NCBI GenBank assembly: GCA_003281065.1
Contig: QCDA01000002.1
Location: 41,862 to 105,861 of the forward strand
Source: Pelagibacteraceae bacterium AG-349-E10
GTDB taxonomy: Bacteria; Pseudomonadota; Alphaproteobacteria; HIMB59
Length of the DNA stretch: 64,000 bases
Reading direction: 5' to 3'
This document shows positions 9,310-17,630 of the stretch, one piece after another. How positions within the stretch are numbered: position 1 is the stretch's first letter; each line of letters starts with the position of its first letter. Under the pieces are notes generated by a model. That model was not told where the DNA came from, did not search any database, and saw nothing but the letters and a program-made list of their open reading frames with translations. Both the position numbers and the translations under genes were made by a program.

Positions 9310-10037
9310 TATATAATTGTATATCCCCCATCTACGACTATATTTTGACCTGTAATATACGTATTGAGATCACTAGATAGAAAAATTACAACTGAGCCAA
9401 TTTCATTTGTTTTTGCAAGGCGTTTAAGTGGAATTTTATTTTTTATAACATTTATTTCTTTACCCAAGTTTCTCTTTGTCAATTCTGTATAAACGATACC
9501 AGGTGAAATACTATTTACTAAAATATTGTACTTGCCAAGTTCGGCTGCTAGTGTTCTTGTCAGTCCATTTAATCCTGATTTAGAGGATGCGTATGAAGAT
9601 CTTTTTGGTTTGGATACTATACTCCAAATTGATGAAATATTAATTATCTTTCCCTTATTTTGTTTGATCATTTTTGTTGATATTGACTGAGAGAGTTTAT
9701 AAGGAATTTTTAAATTATTTTCTAAAATGAAATCAAATTCTGAGTGTCTGATATTTTTTAAGTTATTTATTTTATTTATACCCATATTGTTTATGAGAAT
9801 ATCTATATGTTTAAATTTATTAACTTTATCGAAAAAATTATCTACAGAAGTATCTGATAAAGTGTCAAATTGAATAAAATCATATAATTTACTAGGTAGT
9901 TTATAATTTTGACTAGTTTTAGTTCCTGTAATTATTACTTTAGAACCATGTTCAATAAATTGATCACAAATATTTTTTCCGATACCTCTAGTTCCCCCAG
10001 TTAAAAGAACAAATTTATTTTTAAGATTTAATTTCAT
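9309..10037 (-). CDS. SDR family oxidoreductase
   Basis: A 242-residue classical short-chain dehydrogenase, closest in style to FabG. It has TGGTRGIG (13-20) for the cofactor, NNMG in the NNAG position, the catalytic serine in NISSIWS and YASSK for the catalytic Tyr and Lys, and ends with the usual GQNIVVDGGY. All catalytic residues are intact, so it should be active. It overlaps the aminotransferase gene by 17 bases (upstream) and the cyclase gene by one base, which places it firmly in the same operon. I infer reduction or oxidation of a hydroxyl on the cyclitol or sugar intermediate. Confidence 0.87.
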   Translation of the reverse strand: MKLNLKNKFVLLTGGTRGIGKNICDQFIEHGSKVIITGTKTSQNYKLPSKLYDFIQFDTLSDTSVDNFFDKVNKFKHIDILINNMGINKINNLKNIRHSEFDFILENNLKIPYKLSQSISTKMIKQNKGKIINISSIWSIVSKPKRSSYASSKSGLNGLTRTLAAELGKYNILVNSISPGIVYTELTKRNLGKEINVIKNKIPLKRLAKTNEIGSVVIFLSSDLNTYITGQNIVVDGGYTII

Positions 10038-11232
10038 TCATAGATTTGGAAAAAATTTTTTTAAATAAAGATATTTCTTTTAAACTAGTATTTAAACGAG
10101 GTCTTAATCTTACAGTGTTAAATCTAGTGGGATTAACTAACATACCATTTTCAAAAAGTTTTTTTACTAATAAATCTCTAAATTTAGGGCTATCTAAATC
10201 AAATGCAATTAAATATCCTGAACTTCGTACATTCTTCAAAATTTTAAATTTTCTAAGATAATTAGATATATCTTTAGAGTATTTTTTTATTTGTCTTGTT
10301 AAATTATTTCTTTCTAAGTAATTTATTATTAAATTAGACCTATACATATCAATAAGATCTGAATTCCATGTTACGTTTAATAAAAACTCATCATTAAAAA
10401 TTTCAGAAAATTTTTTTTTAACCATAATTCCTGAAACTTGACTTTTTTTTCCAAATATTACGATATCAGGACTTACACCAATTTGTTGAAAATACCATTT
10501 TTTTCCTGAAGTATAAAATCCTGTCTGTATCTCATCAAAAATCAAAGGTATATTTTTTTTATTACAAATATTTTGAATGTCTTTTAAAAAATTTTCATCT
10601 AAATATCTGTCTCCAAATGTAGATTGTATTGGCTCTACCAAAACAGCACTTGATTTATCTTCTTTTATTTTTTTTTTTAAAAAAGTAATTATTTCTTGAT
10701 ATTTACTTTTTTCAAATTTTGCTGGTTGTTTTACTGCATTTGTTACATCGATATGATCTATATATGCTCCAGGAAAATATTGAAGTCTTGGGTAGACACT
10801 ATCAAATCTATCAGTAAATACTCCCCCATAGCCGTTTATGCCATGAAAATTTCCTTTTAAAACAATAATATTTTTACTCTTATATTTTGAATAATAAATA
10901 GATGTTTTTATTGCAGCTTCAACTGCAAGTGCACCAGTTGAACAAAAATGAAAACTTTTATATATTCCCAATCCTAGAAATTTTTTAAAGTTTTTTTTAA
11001 AATCTCTTAAAATTTCTGAGTCTAATTCGCAATTTACAATCTTTTGAGGGAAAATTTTGAGTAAATTTTTTTGTATTGATTTTTTTTTAAAAATATCTGA
11101 GTTATAACCTAGAGTAAGGGTTGAATATTGTCCAAAAAAATCAAGGTACTTTTTATTTGTCCTTTTATCATATAGTAGACCTCCTTTGCTTTTATTAAAG
11201 TCAATATGAATATTAAAAATTGTATTTTTCAA
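10021..11232 (-). CDS. class-III PLP aminotransferase, lysine-6-aminotransferase-like
   Basis: A 403-residue PLP enzyme of the acetylornithine/lysine aminotransferase group. It shows STGALAVEAAIK (98-109) for phosphate binding, VEPIQS (199-204), the PLP-contacting DEIQTGF (233-239) and the lysine region IFGKKSQVSG (259-268). The FGKK-Q-V-x-G form is characteristic of L-lysine 6-aminotransferases rather than of ArgD. Because no DegT-type sugar aminotransferase is visible in the window, this could be the amino donor for an aminosugar or aminocyclitol, as class-III enzymes are in some antibiotic pathways. It might alternatively form an amino acid used to decorate the glycan. It overlaps the SDR gene by 17 bases. 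Confidence 0.85.
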   Translation of the reverse strand: MKNTIFNIHIDFNKSKGGLLYDKRTNKKYLDFFGQYSTLTLGYNSDIFKKKSIQKNLLKIFPQKIVNCELDSEILRDFKKNFKKFLGLGIYKSFHFCSTGALAVEAAIKTSIYYSKYKSKNIIVLKGNFHGINGYGGVFTDRFDSVYPRLQYFPGAYIDHIDVTNAVKQPAKFEKSKYQEIITFLKKKIKEDKSSAVLVEPIQSTFGDRYLDENFLKDIQNICNKKNIPLIFDEIQTGFYTSGKKWYFQQIGVSPDIVIFGKKSQVSGIMVKKKFSEIFNDEFLLNVTWNSDLIDMYRSNLIINYLERNNLTRQIKKYSKDISNYLRKFKILKNVRSSGYLIAFDLDSPKFRDLLVKKLFENGMLVNPTRFNTVRLRPRLNTSLKEISLFKKIFSKSMNEIKS

Positions 11233-11244
11233 AACAAATATAAA

Positions 11245-12369
11245 TTAGAAATCTTTCTGAGTGTATATATGTGCAACATCAGATCTACTTACAGCCAATC
11301 GTATAGATAAATTTTTACTCATAGCTGTAATCTTGTGCTTTTTATATCTTTCAATAAAAACAACATCACCTTTCTTAATTAATATGTCTCTATCTTCAAT
11401 AGTCCACTTCCATTTTCCTTCAATAATATACCACCACTCATCCCAGTTTGGATGAAAATGCATTCTATTACCCTCTCCTTTTAATTGAGCAATGAGAGTT
11501 GCTGAATTAGATTTAGAGTTGATCAGTCTATATGACCATGATTTATCTTTTGGTTGATTTTTTATAATATCATTAATTGATATTTTTTCTTTATTAAAAA
11601 CATCTAAAATATTATCTAATACACCGTCATCTTTTAGAATTTTACTTACATTTGACTGACTTATTAATTTTTTTTGTTTGATTGAGCTGTTTGTTTCTTT
11701 TTTTAAGTCTTTTAATATTGCTTCAGCAATTTGAAAGTCTTCTTCGTAATCAATATCAAAGGACTCGATTTCTGAAATATCAAAAAAGTTTGTTTTACCA
11801 CTTGGTCCATGATATGCACATTGAAATTTTTTCATATTAGTAATAAATTTTTTAGATTTCCAGCCCATGATACAACAAGCATATGCTTTTATCGGTTCTA
11901 AATCTTGCGAGGGGGGTGTTTTCTTTTTAGAATTAAAGTTAATTGGTTTTTTTTTATAAATACATTCTATTCTGACATCTTTTGTAGAAATCAAAGTATC
12001 TAGATTATTATCAATCATATGTTCAATAAACCTATTTACAGTTTTACTTTTTAGAAAAGGTCCAGTCGGTAAGAGTTGAATGAGGAGGTCACATTCTATA
12101 TTGTTCAAAAAATCTAAGCTAAAATCATCATTAAGAGCTTTGTTTGAAGCTAAAGATTTTTTTCTTTTATAAAATAATATATTTTCCTTATTTGCAATTT
12201 TTTCAAATTTTTTAGACTCTGAATTAATATAAATTTGATTAAAATATTTAACAGATTTAGCTGTATCAATTATATGATTAATTAGTGGTTTATTCCCTAG
12301 AAATCTCAAATTTTTATTTTTTACTCTTTGACTTCCTAGTCTAGCAGGTATCATACAAACGATTTTCAT
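11245..12369 (-). CDS. CMP-sugar synthetase (NeuA-like) fused to a C-terminal cupin
   Basis: A 374-residue two-domain protein. Residues 1-225 form a cytidylyltransferase of the NeuA/KdsB kind: MIPARLGSQRVKNKNL (6-21) with the CTP-binding arginines and lysines, QLLPTGPF (98-105) where NeuA has the TSP motif, and a late FDIDYEEDFQIAEAIL. Residues 285-365 are a cupin with the metal-ligand set HFHP (H304, H306), E311 and H345 and the WWYIIEG turn. The cupin may hold an isomerase or epimerase for the sugar, or only a sensor. The ATG at 12369 opens the six-gene operon, 51 bases after the preceding gene. Another NeuA-like gene lies at 18431, so the two probably activate different sugars. Confidence 0.82.
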   Translation of the reverse strand: MKIVCMIPARLGSQRVKNKNLRFLGNKPLINHIIDTAKSVKYFNQIYINSESKKFEKIANKENILFYKRKKSLASNKALNDDFSLDFLNNIECDLLIQLLPTGPFLKSKTVNRFIEHMIDNNLDTLISTKDVRIECIYKKKPINFNSKKKTPPSQDLEPIKAYACCIMGWKSKKFITNMKKFQCAYHGPSGKTNFFDISEIESFDIDYEEDFQIAEAILKDLKKETNSSIKQKKLISQSNVSKILKDDGVLDNILDVFNKEKISINDIIKNQPKDKSWSYRLINSKSNSATLIAQLKGEGNRMHFHPNWDEWWYIIEGKWKWTIEDRDILIKKGDVVFIERYKKHKITAMSKNLSIRLAVSRSDVAHIYTQKDF

Positions 12370-12420
12370 TTTTAAAAAATTAAACTAAAGATACATTTCT
12401 ATCAATAATATAATAATAGA

Positions 12421-13962
12421 TTATTTTTTTAACGTAGTGAGTATATTGTTAAGATGTAAATTTAATTCATCTTTACCATTTATTAATTTTAAGTTTTGCC
12501 TCGCCCTATCATCTTTATCAATCATAATTTCAGGGTCGTAAAAGAAATTATAATTAGTTTTTGTTTCAAAAAAACCAGCTGTTGTAAAAGGTGCAGATAT
12601 TGAAAAAAGGCTCTTTTTTGCCAATAACTTTGGAGAATATCTAGGATTTAACAGCGTTATTTTATTTAAATTAAGTTTTTTAATATAGTTATAATAATCC
12701 ATCGGGTAGTTTCTAGAATTTAATGAATGTTTTGATTTTAATATAATTTGAAAGTCTTTATCTTTAAAATAATTGATGATGTCATCAAGAAATTTTATAC
12801 AAATACTAGATATTCGATATCTATCCTCAGGTAACATTAGAGCTCTGCTAAAAATATGATGTGGTACCACATCAAAAATACATATATTTTTCATTTTACT
12901 ATCTATGCTTATTCCTTGCTCTGAATGAAATGGTGATACTTTATCTTCTAAGAAAATTACTGTAGGTATAATTTTTTTAATATGTTCATAAAATATCTTA
13001 CTATCAACATAATAATTATCCCATAAATTTAAATGATGATACATGGTATCTGTTGGATAAAAACCATCTTTACTCTTAAATCCATAATAACCAGATGCAT
13101 GATTGATTAAATGAAATTTAAAATTATGATTCTGAGCTAGATATGACCAAAACGGTCTTAAAAGTTGATCATGAAAAGTAAAAATAACATGGTTAATTTT
13201 AGCATCATTTTTTATAGTCGATAATTTATAAGCATGAATATAATTTTCCTGATCAAGGAGATACAGTTTTTGCCATTTATTTATAACAAAATATAAAAGT
13301 GATATCAAAAATTTATATAAAAAGTTAATTAATAGAAAAAATTTCATTTTCATGTTTAAGGCATTTATTGGATAACCAAATTCATATTTAACGTTATCAA
13401 TTTTAAATTTTTCTAAACTTTTGTTATTATGAAAAATATTATTGGGTGTTATACCTAAACACTTAATAGAACTTAAAATAAATGAGTAATCTTGATTATC
13501 ATGTTGATTACTTGGTATCAAAAATTTTTCAGAAACCTTGGGAAAAAAAATATTTGTAGATCTTTTATCAAATTCAATTTGTTTCAAATTTAAAATATGA
13601 AAAATTGAAGAAAAATTTTTTTTCAAAGAGATATAAAGTATGTACGGGTAAAAAAGTAAAAAAGATAAAAAAACTGAACAATTTATATTTTGTTTCTTTA
13701 GAAAAATTGCGTGTTTAAATGGTAAAGGAAAAATAATAGGAAGCCCAATACTATAAAAAAAAATATATAATTTTGAGAAGTGTGGCATTATAAGAAAATT
13801 ATAAAATAAGCCTTGTAAAGTTTTATTGATTAGCTTGTCTTTATGTAAAGGCAAGGATAATAGCTCTTTTTCGGTGATTTTGAGATTTCTCAATTCTGAT
13901 AAGCTCAGAGCATTATATTTATTTACTATTTTTTTTCTAAAAAAGTTTTTTATAAGACTCAT
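12421..13962 (-). CDS. polysaccharide biosynthesis protein of the PFTS-motif type
   Basis: A 513-residue protein with a hydrophobic middle stretch (about 205-235) and possibly another near 95-110, otherwise globular. Towards the C-terminus it reads ILKSKHS, then LLNPRYSPKLLAKKS and SISAPFTTAGFF. This K-x-K-H, late strand, then PFT(S/T)-T-A motif is what I associate with the 'PFTS motif' polysaccharide biosynthesis family, a GT-B-like group with no settled reaction. A HASGYYGF segment in the middle fits a domain-linking turn. The gene overlaps the upstream sulfotransferase gene by four bases (13959-13962), so it is translationally coupled to it. Confidence 0.6.
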   Translation of the reverse strand: MSLIKNFFRKKIVNKYNALSLSELRNLKITEKELLSLPLHKDKLINKTLQGLFYNFLIMPHFSKLYIFFYSIGLPIIFPLPFKHAIFLKKQNINCSVFLSFLLFYPYILYISLKKNFSSIFHILNLKQIEFDKRSTNIFFPKVSEKFLIPSNQHDNQDYSFILSSIKCLGITPNNIFHNNKSLEKFKIDNVKYEFGYPINALNMKMKFFLLINFLYKFLISLLYFVINKWQKLYLLDQENYIHAYKLSTIKNDAKINHVIFTFHDQLLRPFWSYLAQNHNFKFHLINHASGYYGFKSKDGFYPTDTMYHHLNLWDNYYVDSKIFYEHIKKIIPTVIFLEDKVSPFHSEQGISIDSKMKNICIFDVVPHHIFSRALMLPEDRYRISSICIKFLDDIINYFKDKDFQIILKSKHSLNSRNYPMDYYNYIKKLNLNKITLLNPRYSPKLLAKKSLFSISAPFTTAGFFETKTNYNFFYDPEIMIDKDDRARQNLKLINGKDELNLHLNNILTTLKK

Positions 13963-15035
13963 AAAAAGTCTTTCATATATTTCTGCTCATAATCATAAGA
14001 TAGGTTCTCTATTAAGTTTTTGTATTTTATAGAGATTTTATTCTTAAAAACTTCATTAAGTTTATTCTCAATTTCATCTTTTTCGCTAAAGTTTCGTGTT
14101 CCTTTTTTCCAACCATATTTTCTGTAAATATTTGTGTCTCTTCCTTCAATTACTTTCTGTCTAGGTACTTTTTCATTTTTTAATGTTTTGTAAAAATTTT
14201 TATCAAATTTAATTTGTAAAAATTTTTCAATTTTTTTTATAAATGGATAAGGATCTAATACAAATCTCTCAAATGGTATCTTTAAGAATTTTTTAGGATA
14301 GAGTGAGTGAATTTTTTTTTCTTGATCAGTATTAAGTTGATTTAAAATATACATTTGTTGAATTGCTTTCTCAAAAGGACTTTTTATCTCTAAGTATTTT
14401 TTAGGATTGGCTCTCCACAAAAAAGGTATTTCATGATTTTTAAATTTAAATGTTTGAATTAATTGTCGTGCTGAACTTTTTTTAAATTCTATATGATTCA
14501 TTGCTTGCTGATGTATCATATATGCTGGATGTCTTACAATATTTATAAATCGAATTTTTTTTCTTAAAGTCTTAAATAATATTTCACTGTTACTTAGAAT
14601 ATTATGTGTAGAAAAGTGAAGTATTGGTTGGTATTTATTTATTAAACTTGGAACTACTGAGTCACCCTCAGAAAACAATCTTTTAAAATAAATTTTTTTT
14701 TTTGAGCTCTGAAAAACACTAGATAGGTCTGTATATCTAAAGTTTGTATTTCTCGACATCATTTGGCTGTACAAAGTTTCGTCAGCATAGGTCTCAATAA
14801 AAAATTTAGCTGAGTCAAAAGATATTTTTCTATATTTATAAAATGCACATATGTTTTCAAGTTCAGATGAATATCTATAAATCTCTATTTTATTAGTACT
14901 CCCAAGTATTCTGTTAAAAAGAGTTTTTCCACAGCCTGCTTGACCATCTATAATCAATACTTTTTTTGATAAAGTTTTATTTTTATGAAATAACATTAAT
15001 GCTAACTTTTCCAAATTGGTTTTTTTAAAGACCAT
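13959..15035 (-). CDS. sulfotransferase-like P-loop protein
   Basis: A 358-residue protein with a Walker A-like phosphosulfate loop GQAGCGKT (31-38), and later NIVRHPAYMI, where sulfotransferases have the 3'-phosphate-binding R...S segment. It ends with FERFVLDPYPFIKKIEKFL, the usual C-terminal helix region that precedes the K/R-x-x-x-GW loop (here RKYGWKKGT). I infer PAPS-dependent sulfation of a glycan, or at least a nucleotide-dependent transfer. The start is not certain. The ATG at 15035 gives a 34-base overlap with the upstream amidotransferase gene, whereas an in-frame ATG at 14996 would give a five-base gap and still leave 17 residues before the P-loop. Confidence 0.7.
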   Translation of the reverse strand: MVFKKTNLEKLALMLFHKNKTLSKKVLIIDGQAGCGKTLFNRILGSTNKIEIYRYSSELENICAFYKYRKISFDSAKFFIETYADETLYSQMMSRNTNFRYTDLSSVFQSSKKKIYFKRLFSEGDSVVPSLINKYQPILHFSTHNILSNSEILFKTLRKKIRFINIVRHPAYMIHQQAMNHIEFKKSSARQLIQTFKFKNHEIPFLWRANPKKYLEIKSPFEKAIQQMYILNQLNTDQEKKIHSLYPKKFLKIPFERFVLDPYPFIKKIEKFLQIKFDKNFYKTLKNEKVPRQKVIEGRDTNIYRKYGWKKGTRNFSEKDEIENKLNEVFKNKISIKYKNLIENLSYDYEQKYMKDFL

Positions 15036-16198
15036 TTACCATTTTTTTTTTGCCAAATATGCTCTAAACGCCAGCTATCAACTACTTCCCAAAAAGTATT
15101 CTCCTTTATTTCAAGGTAATCTAAAAATTCTTTAAAATATTTATTTGGAAATTCACCGTCATACCTTTTAACTAAATCTATTCCCTCTTCACGCGTAATA
15201 TGTCCATCTCTTATTTCATGAGAAGTGTCTTCAACGCATCTTCCTATGCCAAGTTTTATATACCTCATGTAATAATGAAAGCCGTCAAATTTATCATCTA
15301 AACTAGCATATTTTGAATAAGTACCTTCTGACCTATCAGGGTTTGGAAGTAAACCTGTATTTTGTGCACAATAATAAAAATTCTCCTGAGGATGCCATTT
15401 TATAAAGTAATTCATAAAATATTGCTTAGATATATTTTTTTTTCTCATTTCTTTCTCAGAAGGTGGATTGTAAAAGGTTAAATCTGATTTTTTTATATTT
15501 AAACCCTTCATATAGTTTTTTTCAGAAATACCGTATTTTATAAGTTCATTTATTGGAGTACCTTTTAGGTAACCACTGATCCACTTACTGTCATCTAGGT
15601 AATCATTATATGGCTTATCCTTTGATTTTGGATCACCTGCATACTCAAGTTCACCATTTTCTCCAAAAAAAATTAATTTTATATTTAACATTAAAGCAAT
15701 GTGTACTGGAAAATAAACTTGACCAAGAACAAATGTGTGGAAAGCATCTCCAAATTCTTCAAAACATAACCTAGATAGTTTGCTATTTAGAATACCATCT
15801 TGTGTACATTTAATATTTTGAAAACCAGAATTATTTAAATTTATGAAATTTTTAAAACCAATCTCTGTGTATTTAAGTGGGCTCCAAGTTACTAATATAG
15901 GATTCATATTGTATTTATATTTTAAGATATGTGCTACATAACCTGAGTCTTTACCACCACTGCTTGGTACAATCACATCCCAATTTCCATTTTTACTTCT
16001 ATGAGTATCTAGTAATTTTAATAATTCCTTTTCTCTGGCTTCCCAGTTTATAGAATTTTTATAGTCTTTATTATTACAAGCAGAACAAATACCATTTTTA
16101 TCAAATATAATTCTAGGTCTTTGGTTTGATACTGTACAATTTTTACACCACTTAACTTCTTTTGGTAAATATTGTATTTGTTTTTCAAATTTCTTCAT
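15002..16198 (-). CDS. N-acetyl sugar amidotransferase (WbpG/PseA type)
   Basis: A 398-residue PP-loop enzyme. It has a zinc knuckle (C18, C21, C38, C41) and the ATP-pyrophosphatase loop PSSGGKDSG (78-86), and is full length for the family. WbpG/PseA-type enzymes turn an N-acetyl group of a sugar into an acetamidino group using ammonia supplied by dedicated HisH and HisF paralogues. Both partner genes follow the expected pattern here, immediately upstream (16195 and 16800) with four-base overlaps. In the nonulosonate setting (NeuA, NeuB and NeuC homologues further upstream in the transcript) the likely product is an acetamidino form of the nonulosonic acid, as described for pseudaminic and legionaminic acids. 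Confidence 0.88.
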   Translation of the reverse strand: MKKFEKQIQYLPKEVKWCKNCTVSNQRPRIIFDKNGICSACNNKDYKNSINWEAREKELLKLLDTHRSKNGNWDVIVPSSGGKDSGYVAHILKYKYNMNPILVTWSPLKYTEIGFKNFINLNNSGFQNIKCTQDGILNSKLSRLCFEEFGDAFHTFVLGQVYFPVHIALMLNIKLIFFGENGELEYAGDPKSKDKPYNDYLDDSKWISGYLKGTPINELIKYGISEKNYMKGLNIKKSDLTFYNPPSEKEMRKKNISKQYFMNYFIKWHPQENFYYCAQNTGLLPNPDRSEGTYSKYASLDDKFDGFHYYMRYIKLGIGRCVEDTSHEIRDGHITREEGIDLVKRYDGEFPNKYFKEFLDYLEIKENTFWEVVDSWRLEHIWQKKNGKWSLKKPIWKS

Positions 16199-16803
16199 TT
16201 ATCTAGTATATGTTTAAGTAACTTCTTTCCATCTTCACCACTTTTTTCAGGATGAAATTGAAATCCGTAAACATTATCAAAACAAGCAGCAGAGGGAAAT
16301 TTATATTTGTTATTAAATGAATATGAAAGTATTTTTTTGTTTTCAGAAAATTCTGTATGATATGAATGTACATGATAAAAATATTTTTCATTAATTAAAT
16401 CTTTAGGGATAGCATTATTATTCTCATTCAACACTACTTTCCCCCATCCAATATTTACTTTGTTACAATTTTCACCAAAAGGAATTACGCGACCTTTAAT
16501 TATTCCCAGTCCTTCAGTTAAACCAAATTCATAGCTTTGTTCAAATAAAAATTGAAAACCAAGGCAAATTGCTATCAAGGTCTTCCCTTTTTCAATATGG
16601 TCATATATCATTCTGTCAAATTTTTTTTTCTTTAACTCTTTGATACCGTGACTAAAAGATCCTACACCAGGTATTATAAGAACATCTACTCCATGAGTTG
16701 AATCATCTAAAAATAATGGATTATGATTTAAATTTTTTATCATATAGTAAATACTACTTAAATTATTGAGTTTGTAGTTAATAATCCCTACTTTTTTTTT
16801 CAA
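16195..16803 (-). CDS. HisH-like glutaminase subunit for sugar amidotransferase
   Basis: A 202-residue class I glutamine amidotransferase. The triad is complete: the nucleophile C80 in AICLGFQFLFE, and H184 and E186 in FHPEKSG. PGVGSF (45-50) is the conserved oxyanion strand. By sequence it is an imidazole-glycerol-phosphate-synthase glutaminase, but it lies between a HisF-like gene and a WbpG-like gene with ATGA overlaps on both sides. In such trios it releases ammonia for the sugar amidotransferase rather than for histidine synthesis. No other his gene is present in the window, which supports this reading. Confidence 0.87.
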   Translation of the reverse strand: MKKKVGIINYKLNNLSSIYYMIKNLNHNPLFLDDSTHGVDVLIIPGVGSFSHGIKELKKKKFDRMIYDHIEKGKTLIAICLGFQFLFEQSYEFGLTEGLGIIKGRVIPFGENCNKVNIGWGKVVLNENNNAIPKDLINEKYFYHVHSYHTEFSENKKILSYSFNNKYKFPSAACFDNVYGFQFHPEKSGEDGKKLLKHILDK

Positions 16804-17621
16804 AATTTAACCTCAATTTTATTTGATAAAAGGTTTTCTTTTATATCAGAAATTTTATAGGTTTTTAAATTAGGTAAATTATTTTTGATATTAAAATTTA
16901 ATTTTTGTTTGTTAGAATTTTCTATTTTAAAAAAATTGTAATGTATAATTGAACTCAAAGCTACACCTTGTACATTGTATTTAAGTTTTAAATCAACAAT
17001 GTCCTCTATTGACCCTGCTCCTCCATGAATTAACAAAGGAATATTTATAATATTTCTTACATTTTCTATTAACTTAATATCAAAACCTTTCATTAATCCT
17101 TCATTATTTATAGAAGTTAAAATAATTTCGCCAGCACCTTCGTTTTGGATTGATTTAATCCATTCACTTACAGTTATACCAGAGGATGATTTGCCATTAT
17201 TATAAAATGCATAAAATTTATCATCCACTTTCATTGATTGAACATTTATACTAATTGTCGATGACCCAAATTTTTTTGCAACTTTATTTATAAATTTTAA
17301 ATTAGAAAAAGAATACGAGTTTAATGAAATTCTATCTGCTCCATTGGATAGTAGTAGTTCAATGTCTTCAATAGATTTAATACCACCACCAACTGTGATA
17401 GGTATAAAACAATCTTTTGAGATATTTTTTATAATATTTAAAAGCGAATATCTCCCATAAAGACTTGCAACAACATCTTGTACAATTATTTCATCTGCTC
17501 CATTCTTATAATATTCAGATATGAAATAATTCGGTTCACCAAGTACTCTGAGACCCTCTAAATTTATACCCTTAACAAGATTAGCTCCCTTGATATCAAT
17601 TTTGGGAATAATTCTGAACAT
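16800..17621 (-). CDS. HisF-like ammonia-channel subunit for sugar amidotransferase
   Basis: A 273-residue TIM-barrel protein related to HisF. It keeps IPKIDIKG (5-12, with D9 at the first catalytic position), GGGIKS (78-83), EGAGEIILTSI (161-171) and HGGAGS phosphate-site turns. The second catalytic aspartate of HisF (D130 in the Thermotoga enzyme) appears as N126 in SINVQ, and the IDRDG turn appears as INNEG (171-175). These losses suggest it no longer makes imidazole glycerol phosphate and serves as scaffold and ammonia tunnel. Its overlap with the HisH-like gene and nearness to the WbpG-like gene fit that. It follows the ptmA-like SDR gene by nine bases. Confidence 0.85.
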   Translation of the reverse strand: MFRIIPKIDIKGANLVKGINLEGLRVLGEPNYFISEYYKNGADEIIVQDVVASLYGRYSLLNIIKNISKDCFIPITVGGGIKSIEDIELLLSNGADRISLNSYSFSNLKFINKVAKKFGSSTISINVQSMKVDDKFYAFYNNGKSSSGITVSEWIKSIQNEGAGEIILTSINNEGLMKGFDIKLIENVRNIINIPLLIHGGAGSIEDIVDLKLKYNVQGVALSSIIHYNFFKIENSNKQKLNFNIKNNLPNLKTYKISDIKENLLSNKIEVKF

Positions 17622-17630
17622 TTTAACTTG

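Noticed and set aside
16195-17621. HisH and HisF homologues as histidine biosynthesis genes
   Set aside because: They are coupled to a WbpG-type amidotransferase gene, no other his gene is near, and the HisF-like protein lacks a catalytic aspartate. They are read as sugar amidotransferase partners.
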